Source: Uliginosibacterium flavum
GTDB taxonomy: Bacteria; Pseudomonadota; Gammaproteobacteria; Burkholderiales; Rhodocyclaceae
Assembly: GCF_040566545.1 (NCBI RefSeq)
Contig: NZ_JBEWZI010000005.1
Location: 172,774-236,773 of the forward strand
Length of the DNA stretch: 64,000 bases
Direction: 5' to 3'
The position numbers were made by a program, and so were the translations under genes. Under the pieces are notes generated by a model. The model was not told where the DNA came from and searched no databases. It was given only the letters and a program-made list of their open reading frames with translations. Positions 1-8,216 of this stretch are shown here, in pieces (the stretch's first letter is position 1; the number at the start of each line of letters is the position of its first letter).

Positions 1-138
1 TTTCAGGTAAGTGGTGAGCAGGCGATGGCGCAGGCTGTGATCGCCCGCGGCGTTGTCCGCGTTATTGTCCGCATTTTTGTCATCTCCCATGCCGTCGGTG
101 TTGATCACAAGGGCAACTGCGTGGAAATCCGGATTCAT
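1..138 (-). CDS. DsrE-like protein, N-terminal fragment (cut by window edge)
   Basis: The first 46 codons of a minus-strand gene lie here and the rest is outside the window. The start is ATG at 138, preceded by a strong GGGAGAGA ribosome binding site. The N-terminus is a short beta strand followed by NTDGMG and then an acidic, Asn-rich stretch leading to a helix ending LLTTYLK. This pattern (hydrophobic strand, then D-x-MG, then a GDxxL helix) resembles DsrE/DsrF/YchN-type small sulfur-handling proteins. The family call is an inference from about 46 residues only. It is divergent from the oxidoreductase at 201, with 62 bases between the starts. Confidence 0.45.
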   Translation of the reverse strand, partial: MNPDFHAVALVINTDGMGDDKNADNNADNAAGDHSLRHRLLTTYLK

Positions 139-200
139 TTATCTCTCCCTGAGCGTAGGCTTCAAGCTTGCCAGCATACGGCTGAAATCGGAGAGGCGAG

Positions 201-1247
201 ATGACTTCAGGCAAGCAAGTGATTCGGGTGGGTGTAGTCGGGGCGGGCGCCAATACCCGCGACAAACATATTCCGGGCCTGCGTGCGCAGCCGGGCGTGG
301 AGGTGTTGAGCGTGGTGAACAGCTCGCGCGCCTCGTCGGAGAAGGTGGCTCGCGAACTGTCCATCCCGCAGGTGGCGGACAGCTGGCGCGCGCTGGTGGA
401 GGATTCCGGCATCGACGCGGTGATGATCGGCACCTGGCCATACCTGCATTGCCCAATCACGCTGGCCGCATTGGCGGCGGGCAAACACGTGCTGACAGAA
501 GCGCGCATCGCCATGAATGCGGCCGAGGCGCGCCAGATGTTCGTGGCGGCGCAGGCCCGGCCTGACTTGATCGCCCAGGTGGTGCCGGCGCCTTACACGC
601 TGGGCGTGGATCGCACGGTGCAACGTCTGCTGCGCGAAGGTTTTCTCGGTCGCTTGCTGACGATTGAAGTGCGCGTGGCTGACGGCAAATTCCTCGATTC
701 CGCTGCGCCGCTGAACTGGCGGCAGGATGCGGATCTGTCCGGCCTGAACATGATGAGTCTGGGGATCTGGTATGAAAGCGTGATGCGCTGGGTCGGCGAG
801 GCCAATTCGGTGACCGCCAAAGGCCGGACTTTCGTCACCCAGCGCGTCGATGCGGCAGGGCGTCTGCGTGCCGTGCGGGTGCCGGAACACGTGGTGGTGC
901 TGGCTGACATGGTGTGTGGCGCACAGGCTACTTTCACGGTATCGGCCGTTACGGGCCTGATGAAATCCAGCGAGATCGTGCTGTGCGGCTCGGAAGGCAC
1001 GCTGCGCTTTGCGGACGGCCACCTGTATGGCGCACGCAAGGGCGATGCGGCCTTGCAAGCCGTGCCGATTCCGGCGGACGAAGCCGGGGGCTGGCGTGTG
1101 GAAGAGGAGTTCATCAACGCGATTCGTGGTATCGAGCCGGTCAGCCACACCTCGTTTGCCGACGGCGTGAAATACATGGAGTTCACCGAGGCGGTGGTGC
1201 GCAGCATGGCGGAAGGGCGCGAGCTGGCGGTGCCCTTGTCTGGTTGA
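201..1247 (+). CDS. Gfo/Idh/MocA family oxidoreductase
   Basis: This is a 348-aa NAD(P)-dependent dehydrogenase of the glucose-fructose oxidoreductase / inositol dehydrogenase family. The N-terminal Rossmann fold shows the glycine-rich GVVGAGANTRDKHIPG at about residues 11-26. The HVLTEARIAMNAAEA segment sits where the family usually has an EKP motif, so the catalytic Lys that normally follows Glu appears to be replaced (TEAR). The C-terminal half is the usual alpha/beta substrate domain. Length is normal for the family. The ATG at 201 follows GGAGAGGCGAG. The substrate cannot be deduced. The altered EKP position makes a non-canonical or weak activity possible. Confidence 0.85.
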   Translation: MTSGKQVIRVGVVGAGANTRDKHIPGLRAQPGVEVLSVVNSSRASSEKVARELSIPQVADSWRALVEDSGIDAVMIGTWPYLHCPITLAALAAGKHVLTEARIAMNAAEARQMFVAAQARPDLIAQVVPAPYTLGVDRTVQRLLREGFLGRLLTIEVRVADGKFLDSAAPLNWRQDADLSGLNMMSLGIWYESVMRWVGEANSVTAKGRTFVTQRVDAAGRLRAVRVPEHVVVLADMVCGAQATFTVSAVTGLMKSSEIVLCGSEGTLRFADGHLYGARKGDAALQAVPIPADEAGGWRVEEEFINAIRGIEPVSHTSFADGVKYMEFTEAVVRSMAEGRELAVPLSG

Positions 1248-1332
1248 ATGCATGAAAATTCATTTATGCAGCATGTTTGCCGTTAAACAAGGGCTGTCAT
1301 GTTTTGAAATTCCATGAAGGGAGTCTTGCCCC

Positions 1333-4245
1333 ATGTCGTTCGAATCTGCGGAAAAGCGCCATCTGAGGATTCCTCTGCATGTGCTGGCGGCGGCGGGCTC
1401 CACCTTTTTGCTGCTGATGGTGGCCTTGGTGCTGGCGTGGAATTCCTACCGCAGCACGCGCGAGGTGATTTCCTCGGCGGTGGACGAATCGATCCGGCAC
1501 GTCTCGCGCTCCTTGAAAGACAAGATCCGCGGCATTCTCCTGCCGGCCGAAAACCAGCTTGAGCTGCTCGCCTACCATCAGATCACCCGTGCCACGAACC
1601 TGCCCGAACGCTTGCAGGCGGTACCGATGGCTGCGGCCGTGCTGGCGTCCAATCCCCTGATGGATGCCTGGTATACGGGCTACGCCAACGGCGAGTTCAT
1701 CCTGTACCGATCCTTGCGCGAAGCGAGCTTGCGTCAGGTGTATCGGGCTCCGGCCGAGGCCAGCCTGATGGTGCAGGCCCTGAGCCTGCAGGGCGATGGC
1801 GCGCGGCTGGGTGAATTCCTGTTCTATGACAAGGCCGGGCGTCTGCTGCGGCGCGAGCGGCGCCCCACCTATGCTTTTGATCCGCGTGAGCGAAGCTGGT
1901 ACACGCGGGCAATGCAGGAGCAGGAGGCGATCATTACCGATCCCTACCTTTTCTACACCACGCGCCAGGTCGGTGCGACGCTGGCACGTCAGGCCAAAAG
2001 TGGCGGCGCCGTGGTGGGGGCTGACGCGACCCTGCAGGATCTGGGGCGCGAGATTGCCGATCTGAAAATCACGCCTGGCTCGCTGGTGGCGATCATTGAC
2101 GCCGATGAACGGGTCGTGGCGCTGGAGGATGCCAAGCGGCTCGTGGCCGTAGAAAATGGCGGGGCCTTGCGCCTTGCTCAGGTGGGTGATCTGGCCATGC
2201 CGGCCTTGAGCGCGGCGGCGGCTCTGCCGGCCGATAGCGTGCAGCGTTTGCATTACGTACAGGGCTCGCGTGAGTGGGAACTGATCTCCGTGCCGCTGGC
2301 GCTGCGTGCCGACGGGCGCGCCTTGCGGGTACTGATGGCGGTGCCCGATGAGGAGCTGTTTGGCGAGGCACGCAAGCTGTTGCAGCGTCAGTTATTCATT
2401 ACTCTTGGCTTGATCGTCCTGTCGGTGCCTGCCGGTTTCTGGCTTACCCAGCGTATCGTCCAGCCTCTGCGTCTGCTGGCTGAAGAAGCCAAACTGGTGG
2501 CGAGCTTCGATTTTCGGCCTTCGCGCCTGAGCCGCTCGCGGATTGCCGAAGTGGATCTGCTGACCAATGCTACGGCCCAGATGCGCTCAACGATTGCGCG
2601 TTTTCTGGATGTCAGTGCGGCGCTCAATTCCGAAATGCGTCTGGAGCGCCTGCTCGACGTGGTACTTGATGATGTCGCGCTGGCGACCCAGGCGCGTTCC
2701 GGTGCGCTTTATCTGTACGAGCCGGACGCGCGGGTGTTGCGCCGCTCGCAGGATCGTTCGGATGCGGACAGCCGCGTCGACTATGCCCTGAGTCTGGACT
2801 GCGATACCGATCATGCGCACCCCGTGGTGCAGGTTGCGATCCGGCGCAGCAGTTTTGCCGGGCGGATCGGCGCTGATGGCCCGGAATTGTTCGCGGTGGC
2901 ACTGGAAACGCTGGGGAAAGAGTTTGTCGGGGTGCTCGTGCTGGAGCTCGCCCGCCCGATCGAGCCGGAGCGCAAGGGCCGGCGTGATCCGCTGGTGGCC
3001 TTTATCGAGGCACTGTCTTCCACTGCTGCGGTGGCCATCGAAACCCGGCGTCTGGTGGATAGCCAAAAAGCGCTGCTCGAAGCCATGATCCAGTTGCTTG
3101 CCGGCGCTATAGATGCGAAGAGCCCTTACACCGGCGGCCACTGCCAGCGCGTGCCGGTGCTCACGCGCATGCTGGCCGATGCCGCGGTTGAGGCCAGCGA
3201 TGGCCCCTTCCGCGATTTCCAGCTCAGCGCAGAAGACCGTGAAGCCGTTCATATCGGCGCGTGGCTGCATGATTGCGGCAAGGTCACGACGCCGGAATAT
3301 GTGGTCGACAAGGCGACCAAACTTGAATCTCTCTACAACCGGATTCACGAAGTGCGCATGCGTTTTGAGTTGCTCAAGCGCGAGGCGGAAGTGGCATTCT
3401 GGAGGGAGCAGAGTGCTCACACGCCTGCGCCGGCTGCACTGGCGGGTCTGCACGCCGTATGGCGCACGCTGGATGAAGAGTTCGCTTTCGTCGCCGAATG
3501 CAACAAGGGCGGCGAATTCCTGGATGCCGACAAGATCGAACGTCTGCGCCTGATCGCACAACGCAGCTGGCAGCGCACGATTGACGATCGGCTCGGCTTG
3601 TCGCGTGAGGAAGAGCGCCAGCTGCAGAACGTGCCAGCGGTCAGTCTGCCGGCTCTGGAGCCCTTGCTGGCCGACAAGCCCGAACATCTGGTGCCGCGCC
3701 CGCCCGGCGAGATCATCCCGGCCGACAACCTCTGGGGCTTTCATCTGGAGGTGCCGTTGTACAAGTTCAATCGTGGCGAGGTCTACAACCTGTCGGTCTC
3801 ACGCGGCACCCTGACCGACGAAGAGCGCTACATCATCAATGATCACATCGTGCAGACCATCATGATGCTTGAGCGCCTCCCTTTCCCCCGACACCTCAAA
3901 GGCGTGCCGGAGATTGCTGGCGGTCACCACGAACGCATGGATGGACGTGGCTATCCGAAGCGGCTGACCGGCGCGCAGATGAGCATCCCGGCGCGGATCA
4001 TGGCAATTGCCGATGTATTCGAAGCGCTGACGGCGGCGGATCGCCCTTACAAACCCGCCAAAACCTTGTCCGAATCCCTGCGCATCATGGCCAGAATGGC
4101 GCGCGAGCAGCATCTGGATGCCGAGCTGTTTGCGCTCTTCCTGCACTCTGGCGTGTATCGGGACTACGCAGAAAAATTCCTGCTGCCTGAGCAGATCGAT
4201 GCGGTGGATATTCAAGCGCTGCTGCCGCCTTTGGCCGAGTGCTGA
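1333..4245 (+). CDS. Cache-HAMP-GAF-HD-GYP sensor phosphodiesterase
   Basis: This 970-aa membrane sensor probably hydrolyses cyclic-di-GMP. An N-terminal membrane helix (about residues 18-38) is followed by a periplasmic dCache-like domain, a second helix near 350, a HAMP-like segment, a GAF domain (about 430-580) and an HD-GYP domain. HD is at 646-647 with HDCGK, HH at 865-866, and the GYP signature (DGRGYP) near 873. The stretch between HDCGK and HHE is about 215 residues, roughly 160 longer than in a minimal HD-GYP domain such as the one encoded at 50347. The ATG at 1333 follows GAAGGGAG. It is convergent with the GGDEF-EAL gene, and its stop codon lies at the edge of a long inverted repeat. 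Confidence 0.9.
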   Translation: MSFESAEKRHLRIPLHVLAAAGSTFLLLMVALVLAWNSYRSTREVISSAVDESIRHVSRSLKDKIRGILLPAENQLELLAYHQITRATNLPERLQAVPMAAAVLASNPLMDAWYTGYANGEFILYRSLREASLRQVYRAPAEASLMVQALSLQGDGARLGEFLFYDKAGRLLRRERRPTYAFDPRERSWYTRAMQEQEAIITDPYLFYTTRQVGATLARQAKSGGAVVGADATLQDLGREIADLKITPGSLVAIIDADERVVALEDAKRLVAVENGGALRLAQVGDLAMPALSAAAALPADSVQRLHYVQGSREWELISVPLALRADGRALRVLMAVPDEELFGEARKLLQRQLFITLGLIVLSVPAGFWLTQRIVQPLRLLAEEAKLVASFDFRPSRLSRSRIAEVDLLTNATAQMRSTIARFLDVSAALNSEMRLERLLDVVLDDVALATQARSGALYLYEPDARVLRRSQDRSDADSRVDYALSLDCDTDHAHPVVQVAIRRSSFAGRIGADGPELFAVALETLGKEFVGVLVLELARPIEPERKGRRDPLVAFIEALSSTAAVAIETRRLVDSQKALLEAMIQLLAGAIDAKSPYTGGHCQRVPVLTRMLADAAVEASDGPFRDFQLSAEDREAVHIGAWLHDCGKVTTPEYVVDKATKLESLYNRIHEVRMRFELLKREAEVAFWREQSAHTPAPAALAGLHAVWRTLDEEFAFVAECNKGGEFLDADKIERLRLIAQRSWQRTIDDRLGLSREEERQLQNVPAVSLPALEPLLADKPEHLVPRPPGEIIPADNLWGFHLEVPLYKFNRGEVYNLSVSRGTLTDEERYIINDHIVQTIMMLERLPFPRHLKGVPEIAGGHHERMDGRGYPKRLTGAQMSIPARIMAIADVFEALTAADRPYKPAKTLSESLRIMARMAREQHLDAELFALFLHSGVYRDYAEKFLLPEQIDAVDIQALLPPLAEC

Positions 4246-4513
4246 GTGCGGCTGCCCGCGGCAGAGTGCTGAGCAATGAGTTCTGAGTGCTGAGGGGATG
4301 TGCTTGAAGAGGCGCGCCCGATGGGCATGAGCGGGCAAGGGTTCTGGAGAGTCTTGATGGTATTGAGTCTTCGGCATGCCGGCCCGAAGAGTGACCATGC
4401 GCGAGGGTTTGGGGGCTTTCTACAAAGAACACGCGCCGGCATAGCCGGCGGAAATGTTAACTCAGCACTCAGCACTCATTGCTCAGCACTCTGCCAAAGG
4501 CAGCCGCACTCAG
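4242..4513. repeat. 53-bp inverted repeat bracketing the gap between two convergent c-di-GMP genes
   Basis: The arms are 4242-4294 and 4461-4513, with only a few mismatches, and are about 166 bases apart. Both arms are built from CTGAGTGCTGAG-like units. The stop codon of the HD-GYP gene lies in the left arm, and the stop codon of the GGDEF-EAL gene lies in the right arm. The spacer holds no credible ORF. The element could act as a two-way terminator or be a miniature element. Confidence 0.75.
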
Positions 4514-7500
4514 TCCGCCGCAGGCGGTAGCGGCGCCAATCCTCTAGCCCGCAACCATGCAGTCAGCGCGTCAGCCGACAGGGGTTTGCTGATGAAGTAG
4601 CCCTGGATCGAGCGGCAGCGGCGTTCGATCAGGTAGTCGCACTGGGCCTGGTTTTCCACGCCCTCGGCGACCACGTCCATGCCCAGGTCGCGGGCCATCG
4701 ACAGCGTGGCAGAGGCAATCGCCGCATCTTCTGCATCGCCGGGCAGATCCTTGACGAAGGAGCGGTCGATCTTCAGGCGTTCAATGGGCAAACGCTTCAG
4801 ATAGGCCAGGCAGGAGTAACCGGTACCGAAATCGTCGAGTGCCAGCGTGACGCCCAGTGCGCGCACGCGTTCGAGTTGCGCGACCAGTTCGTCGGTGGAA
4901 GCGAGCAGAGCGCTTTCGGTGATTTCGAGTTCGATTTCGCGCGGATTTGCGCCGGTTTCGCTGATGATGCGCGCAACTTTTTCAACGAAATCAGCTTGCT
5001 GGAATTGCAGGGCGGAGATGTTGATGGCCATGCTCAGATGGATGCCTTCGGCCGCCCAGCGCGCTTGTTGCAGGCAGGCTTCGCGCATGACCCAATCGCC
5101 CAGCGGCAGGATCAGGCCGGATTCTTCGGCCAGCGGGATGAAGTCCATGGGAGGAATCATGCCCTTGACCGGATCCTGCCAACGCACCAGGGCTTCGCAG
5201 CCGCTGATATGTCCGTTACTCAGCTCCATTTGCGGTTGGTAGTGCAGGATCATTTCGCCGCGTTCGATGGCGCGGCGCAGGGCGGATTCCATCTGCAGGC
5301 GAACCATCGCGCGCTGGTTCATTTCGGGTACGAAGAACTGGAAGTTGTTGCGCCCGGCCTGCTTGGCGCTGTACATCGCGACGTCAGCATGTTTGAGCAG
5401 GGTTTCGATGTCGTCGCCATCGCTGGGGTAGTGGGCGATGCCGATGCTCACGGAAATGGTCAGTTCGTGGCTCTGCAGTTGCAGCGGTGCTGTCAGGCTT
5501 TTTACCAGTTTGCTGGCGACATTGCCGATTTCCTCGAAATTGCTCAGACGCGGCAGTAGCACCACGAATTCATCGCCGCCCTGGCGCGCCAGCACGTCTT
5601 CGGCGCGCAGACAGTGTTTGAGGCGGCTCGCAACACCGGCGAGTAATTCGTCGCCGACGGTGTGGCCCAAGGAGTCGTTGATGGTCTTGAAGTGATCCAG
5701 ATCGAGGAAGAGCACGGCTGCCTGATCTTTGTGGCGGCGCGCCGAGCTCAAAGCGGTGCGAGCCAGTTCCTGCCAGTAGCTGCGGTTGGGCAGGCCGGTG
5801 AGTGAGTCGAAGCGCGCCAGATACTGGATGTGCGCCTCGGCCTGGCGTGCAGCAGTGACGTTCTGCACCGTGCCATGCACGCGCAGCAGACGGCCCATCA
5901 TCCATTCGCTCTCGATCTGGAAGTGCAACACCTGAGTCTCTGCCCCACTGGCGATCGTGCTGCAATCCAGCGAAAAAGTTTCGGGCGAGCGGCAGGCATC
6001 CTTGATGGCCTCTTCGAGACGGCTGCGATCACTCAGTTGCAGGCGCATCAGCACGTCGCCGAGCAGGATGCGGCCAGCGGCGGGCAAATCGAGCAGGCGA
6101 CGGAATTCTTCCGAGCAATGCAAATTGCTCGCGCCGCTGCTGATCTCCCAGCTGCCCATGCGCGCAATCCGCTGGGCCTGGGCCAGTGAGGCTTTCTGAT
6201 CACGCAACTGGGCCGTGGCACTGGCCAGTTCCGTGGTGCGCTGGGCAACTTGTTCTTCGACGCGGCGGGTGCGCCCGGTCATCAGCAGCAGGAAGGCGCT
6301 GAGCATGCCCGCGAAACATAGCGCAGTACCGAGCGTGGCGCTGGAGGCCCAGTTCCTCGAAGCCGTGCCGTATTGATCATCCGCGCGCAGCAGGATCTGC
6401 CATTCACGGTCAGCGAAACGCACCTGACGCATCAGGAACAGGCGTTTCTCCAACCAGTTTGCGCTGCTGCAGCCGGGCGGACCATACAGGCGTTGTCGTT
6501 CGGTTGCGTTGCTGCGGTCGGCCAGGCACAGTTCGATATCGCCGCGTGGCAAGGTTTCGCGCGAGAAATTCACGATATTTTCCAGCTGCAAAGCCATTGA
6601 AACAATGCCACGCAGTGGCGTGGCCGGATCCCCTTGCCGCTCGAAAATTGCCTGGTAGACCACTACGCTGTGCGGCGCATCAAGCACCTGTACCAGGCGC
6701 ACGGCTTCAGTTGCTGCGGGGGAGCCCGTTTCGCGCGTCATCTGGATGGCTTTTGCCAGCAGGTCGTAGGACGCGGGGTTGAGGCCCAGCGCGGCCTGAT
6801 TGCCGGCCAGGGGTTCCAGATAGGTGATCGGCAGATAGTCTGGTGCATCTGCCGCCGGGCTGCGTTTGCCCGCGGCATCGCGATCCATGATGCGATAGTC
6901 AGGCCAGCCACTGGCACGTTGGCGTGCTTCAAAACGTGCCCGTTCCGCGTGCACAACGAGAGGATTCCAGGTCAGATTTTGCGTGCCGGGATAGCGTTCC
7001 AGCCAGGGTGTCGTGACCAGTTTCCAGTCTTCGCGGGAGAATTTTTGTGAAACCGAAGTGAAGCGTTCGACCGCCATCAGCATGTCGGTCTGGGCCGCCA
7101 GACGGGCCTGCAGCGTGTTGGCAAGATGCTCGGCATTGCGCTGGAATTCATCGGCAATGCGGTTTTTTTCGCGCTGGTGCACGAACATCAGCGCGCCCGC
7201 CAGCACCTGGGCACAGATCAGTAAGGGGAGCGCCACACTGCGCCCGCGCCCGCGCCAGTTCTGGACTGGCAGGCCGATGATGGCCAGACAGATCGGCGTG
7301 AACAGCAGCACACCCAGCGTGTCACCGGCCCACCAGGCGCTCCAGTTGGTGAAGGCGAGAGTCCAGTTTGAGGCGCCCGCAGCAAAGAGGACGGGTGTTG
7401 CCACGCTGGCACTGATCAGGCTGCTGAGCGGTGCGGCGACGCACACGAAGAGCAGCGTGCAACGCGGACTGTCCAGTCCGCCCGGCCAGATTTTCAGCCA

Positions 7501-7815
7501 GCGCATCAGCCAGGCCCCAGCCAGTGCCTGCGCCAGCGGCCCGAAACCGCCCAGCACGAGCATCGTGGGGTGAATCGTGATCGCCCCTGCATGTATATGC
7601 GCCATGTATTGCACGAGCACGGCGCCCACATACAGCCCGACACTTACGCGCCAGCCATACACCAGCACTGCAGCCAGGGCGATGCCTGCAGGCGGAAACA
7701 AAGGTGAAACGAAGCCCGGCGGCAAGGCGACAAGCAGCGCCAATGCGCCACCGCCGACGTATGTGAGCGCCAGGAGAAAGTTCAGACGAAGGTTTTCGCG
7801 CAAGTGAGGTGACAT
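4510..7815 (-). CDS. MASE1-CHASE-PAS-GGDEF-EAL bifunctional c-di-GMP enzyme
   Basis: This 1101-aa membrane protein has both synthase and phosphodiesterase modules for cyclic-di-GMP. The order is an eight-helix MASE1-type membrane domain (about 10-210), a CHASE-like periplasmic sensor (about 230-460), a membrane helix, a coiled coil and a PAS domain (about 530-660). GGDEF (motif at 746-750, with an I-site RAED five residues upstream) and EAL (EALVRW at 874) follow. Both catalytic signatures are intact, so either activity is possible. CHASE and MASE1 suggest an extracytoplasmic signal. The start at 7815 is ATG. The gene is convergent with the HD-GYP gene, which has the opposing activity. Confidence 0.92.
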   Translation of the reverse strand: MSPHLRENLRLNFLLALTYVGGGALALLVALPPGFVSPLFPPAGIALAAVLVYGWRVSVGLYVGAVLVQYMAHIHAGAITIHPTMLVLGGFGPLAQALAGAWLMRWLKIWPGGLDSPRCTLLFVCVAAPLSSLISASVATPVLFAAGASNWTLAFTNWSAWWAGDTLGVLLFTPICLAIIGLPVQNWRGRGRSVALPLLICAQVLAGALMFVHQREKNRIADEFQRNAEHLANTLQARLAAQTDMLMAVERFTSVSQKFSREDWKLVTTPWLERYPGTQNLTWNPLVVHAERARFEARQRASGWPDYRIMDRDAAGKRSPAADAPDYLPITYLEPLAGNQAALGLNPASYDLLAKAIQMTRETGSPAATEAVRLVQVLDAPHSVVVYQAIFERQGDPATPLRGIVSMALQLENIVNFSRETLPRGDIELCLADRSNATERQRLYGPPGCSSANWLEKRLFLMRQVRFADREWQILLRADDQYGTASRNWASSATLGTALCFAGMLSAFLLLMTGRTRRVEEQVAQRTTELASATAQLRDQKASLAQAQRIARMGSWEISSGASNLHCSEEFRRLLDLPAAGRILLGDVLMRLQLSDRSRLEEAIKDACRSPETFSLDCSTIASGAETQVLHFQIESEWMMGRLLRVHGTVQNVTAARQAEAHIQYLARFDSLTGLPNRSYWQELARTALSSARRHKDQAAVLFLDLDHFKTINDSLGHTVGDELLAGVASRLKHCLRAEDVLARQGGDEFVVLLPRLSNFEEIGNVASKLVKSLTAPLQLQSHELTISVSIGIAHYPSDGDDIETLLKHADVAMYSAKQAGRNNFQFFVPEMNQRAMVRLQMESALRRAIERGEMILHYQPQMELSNGHISGCEALVRWQDPVKGMIPPMDFIPLAEESGLILPLGDWVMREACLQQARWAAEGIHLSMAINISALQFQQADFVEKVARIISETGANPREIELEITESALLASTDELVAQLERVRALGVTLALDDFGTGYSCLAYLKRLPIERLKIDRSFVKDLPGDAEDAAIASATLSMARDLGMDVVAEGVENQAQCDYLIERRCRSIQGYFISKPLSADALTAWLRARGLAPLPPAAD

Positions 7816-8216
7816 GAATCCAGTGAGCTTGGCGTGCAGGGCCCGACAGGCGTGCGGGCAGCTTTACAGCCAGTGCGTCAAGCCATATCAACGGCGGATT
7901 CGAGCGAAACTTGTGTTGATCCTTCGGGCAGGGGCGCGCGCTAAGAGCGCTTGCGTCGAGGGCTGAGAGATTTTAGATCTGTCCAGAAATCGAGTCCCAT
8001 TTCCTGGGAAAGGCGGGGCGCGCTTAAGTGGCGGTAGGTTCGAAGTTAGGTGTTGTTAAAAGGTGCAGGCTCTGCAGGCGTGTGCCCGAAGAGCCGCTCC
8101 GGTATTAGATGTGCAAACACCCTGCTTGTACAGCCTTGATGCATAAGGCTGTACAAGCAGGGTGTCTGTAAAGGCTTGCTGCGTGCGGCTTTGCAGGCAG
8201 CAAGACTTTGACTTGC
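7816..8216. other. 401-base gap: hairpin near 8117, otherwise empty
   Basis: This gap lies between the start of the GGDEF-EAL gene and the end of the helicase gene. Apart from the perfect hairpin at 8117-8165 and a fragment of the dispersed repeat near 8070-8100 I see no conserved element. The minus-strand frame that crosses it is a shadow of the helicase tail. Confidence 0.6.
8117..8165. terminator. Perfect 19-bp hairpin downstream of the DEAD-box helicase
   Basis: Arms 8117-8135 and 8147-8165 are exact reverse complements around an 11-base loop. No clear T-run follows on either strand, so the role as a terminator for the helicase gene is inferred from position. The 14-base core CTGCTTGTACAGCC recurs in the hairpin at 22819. 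Confidence 0.55.
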
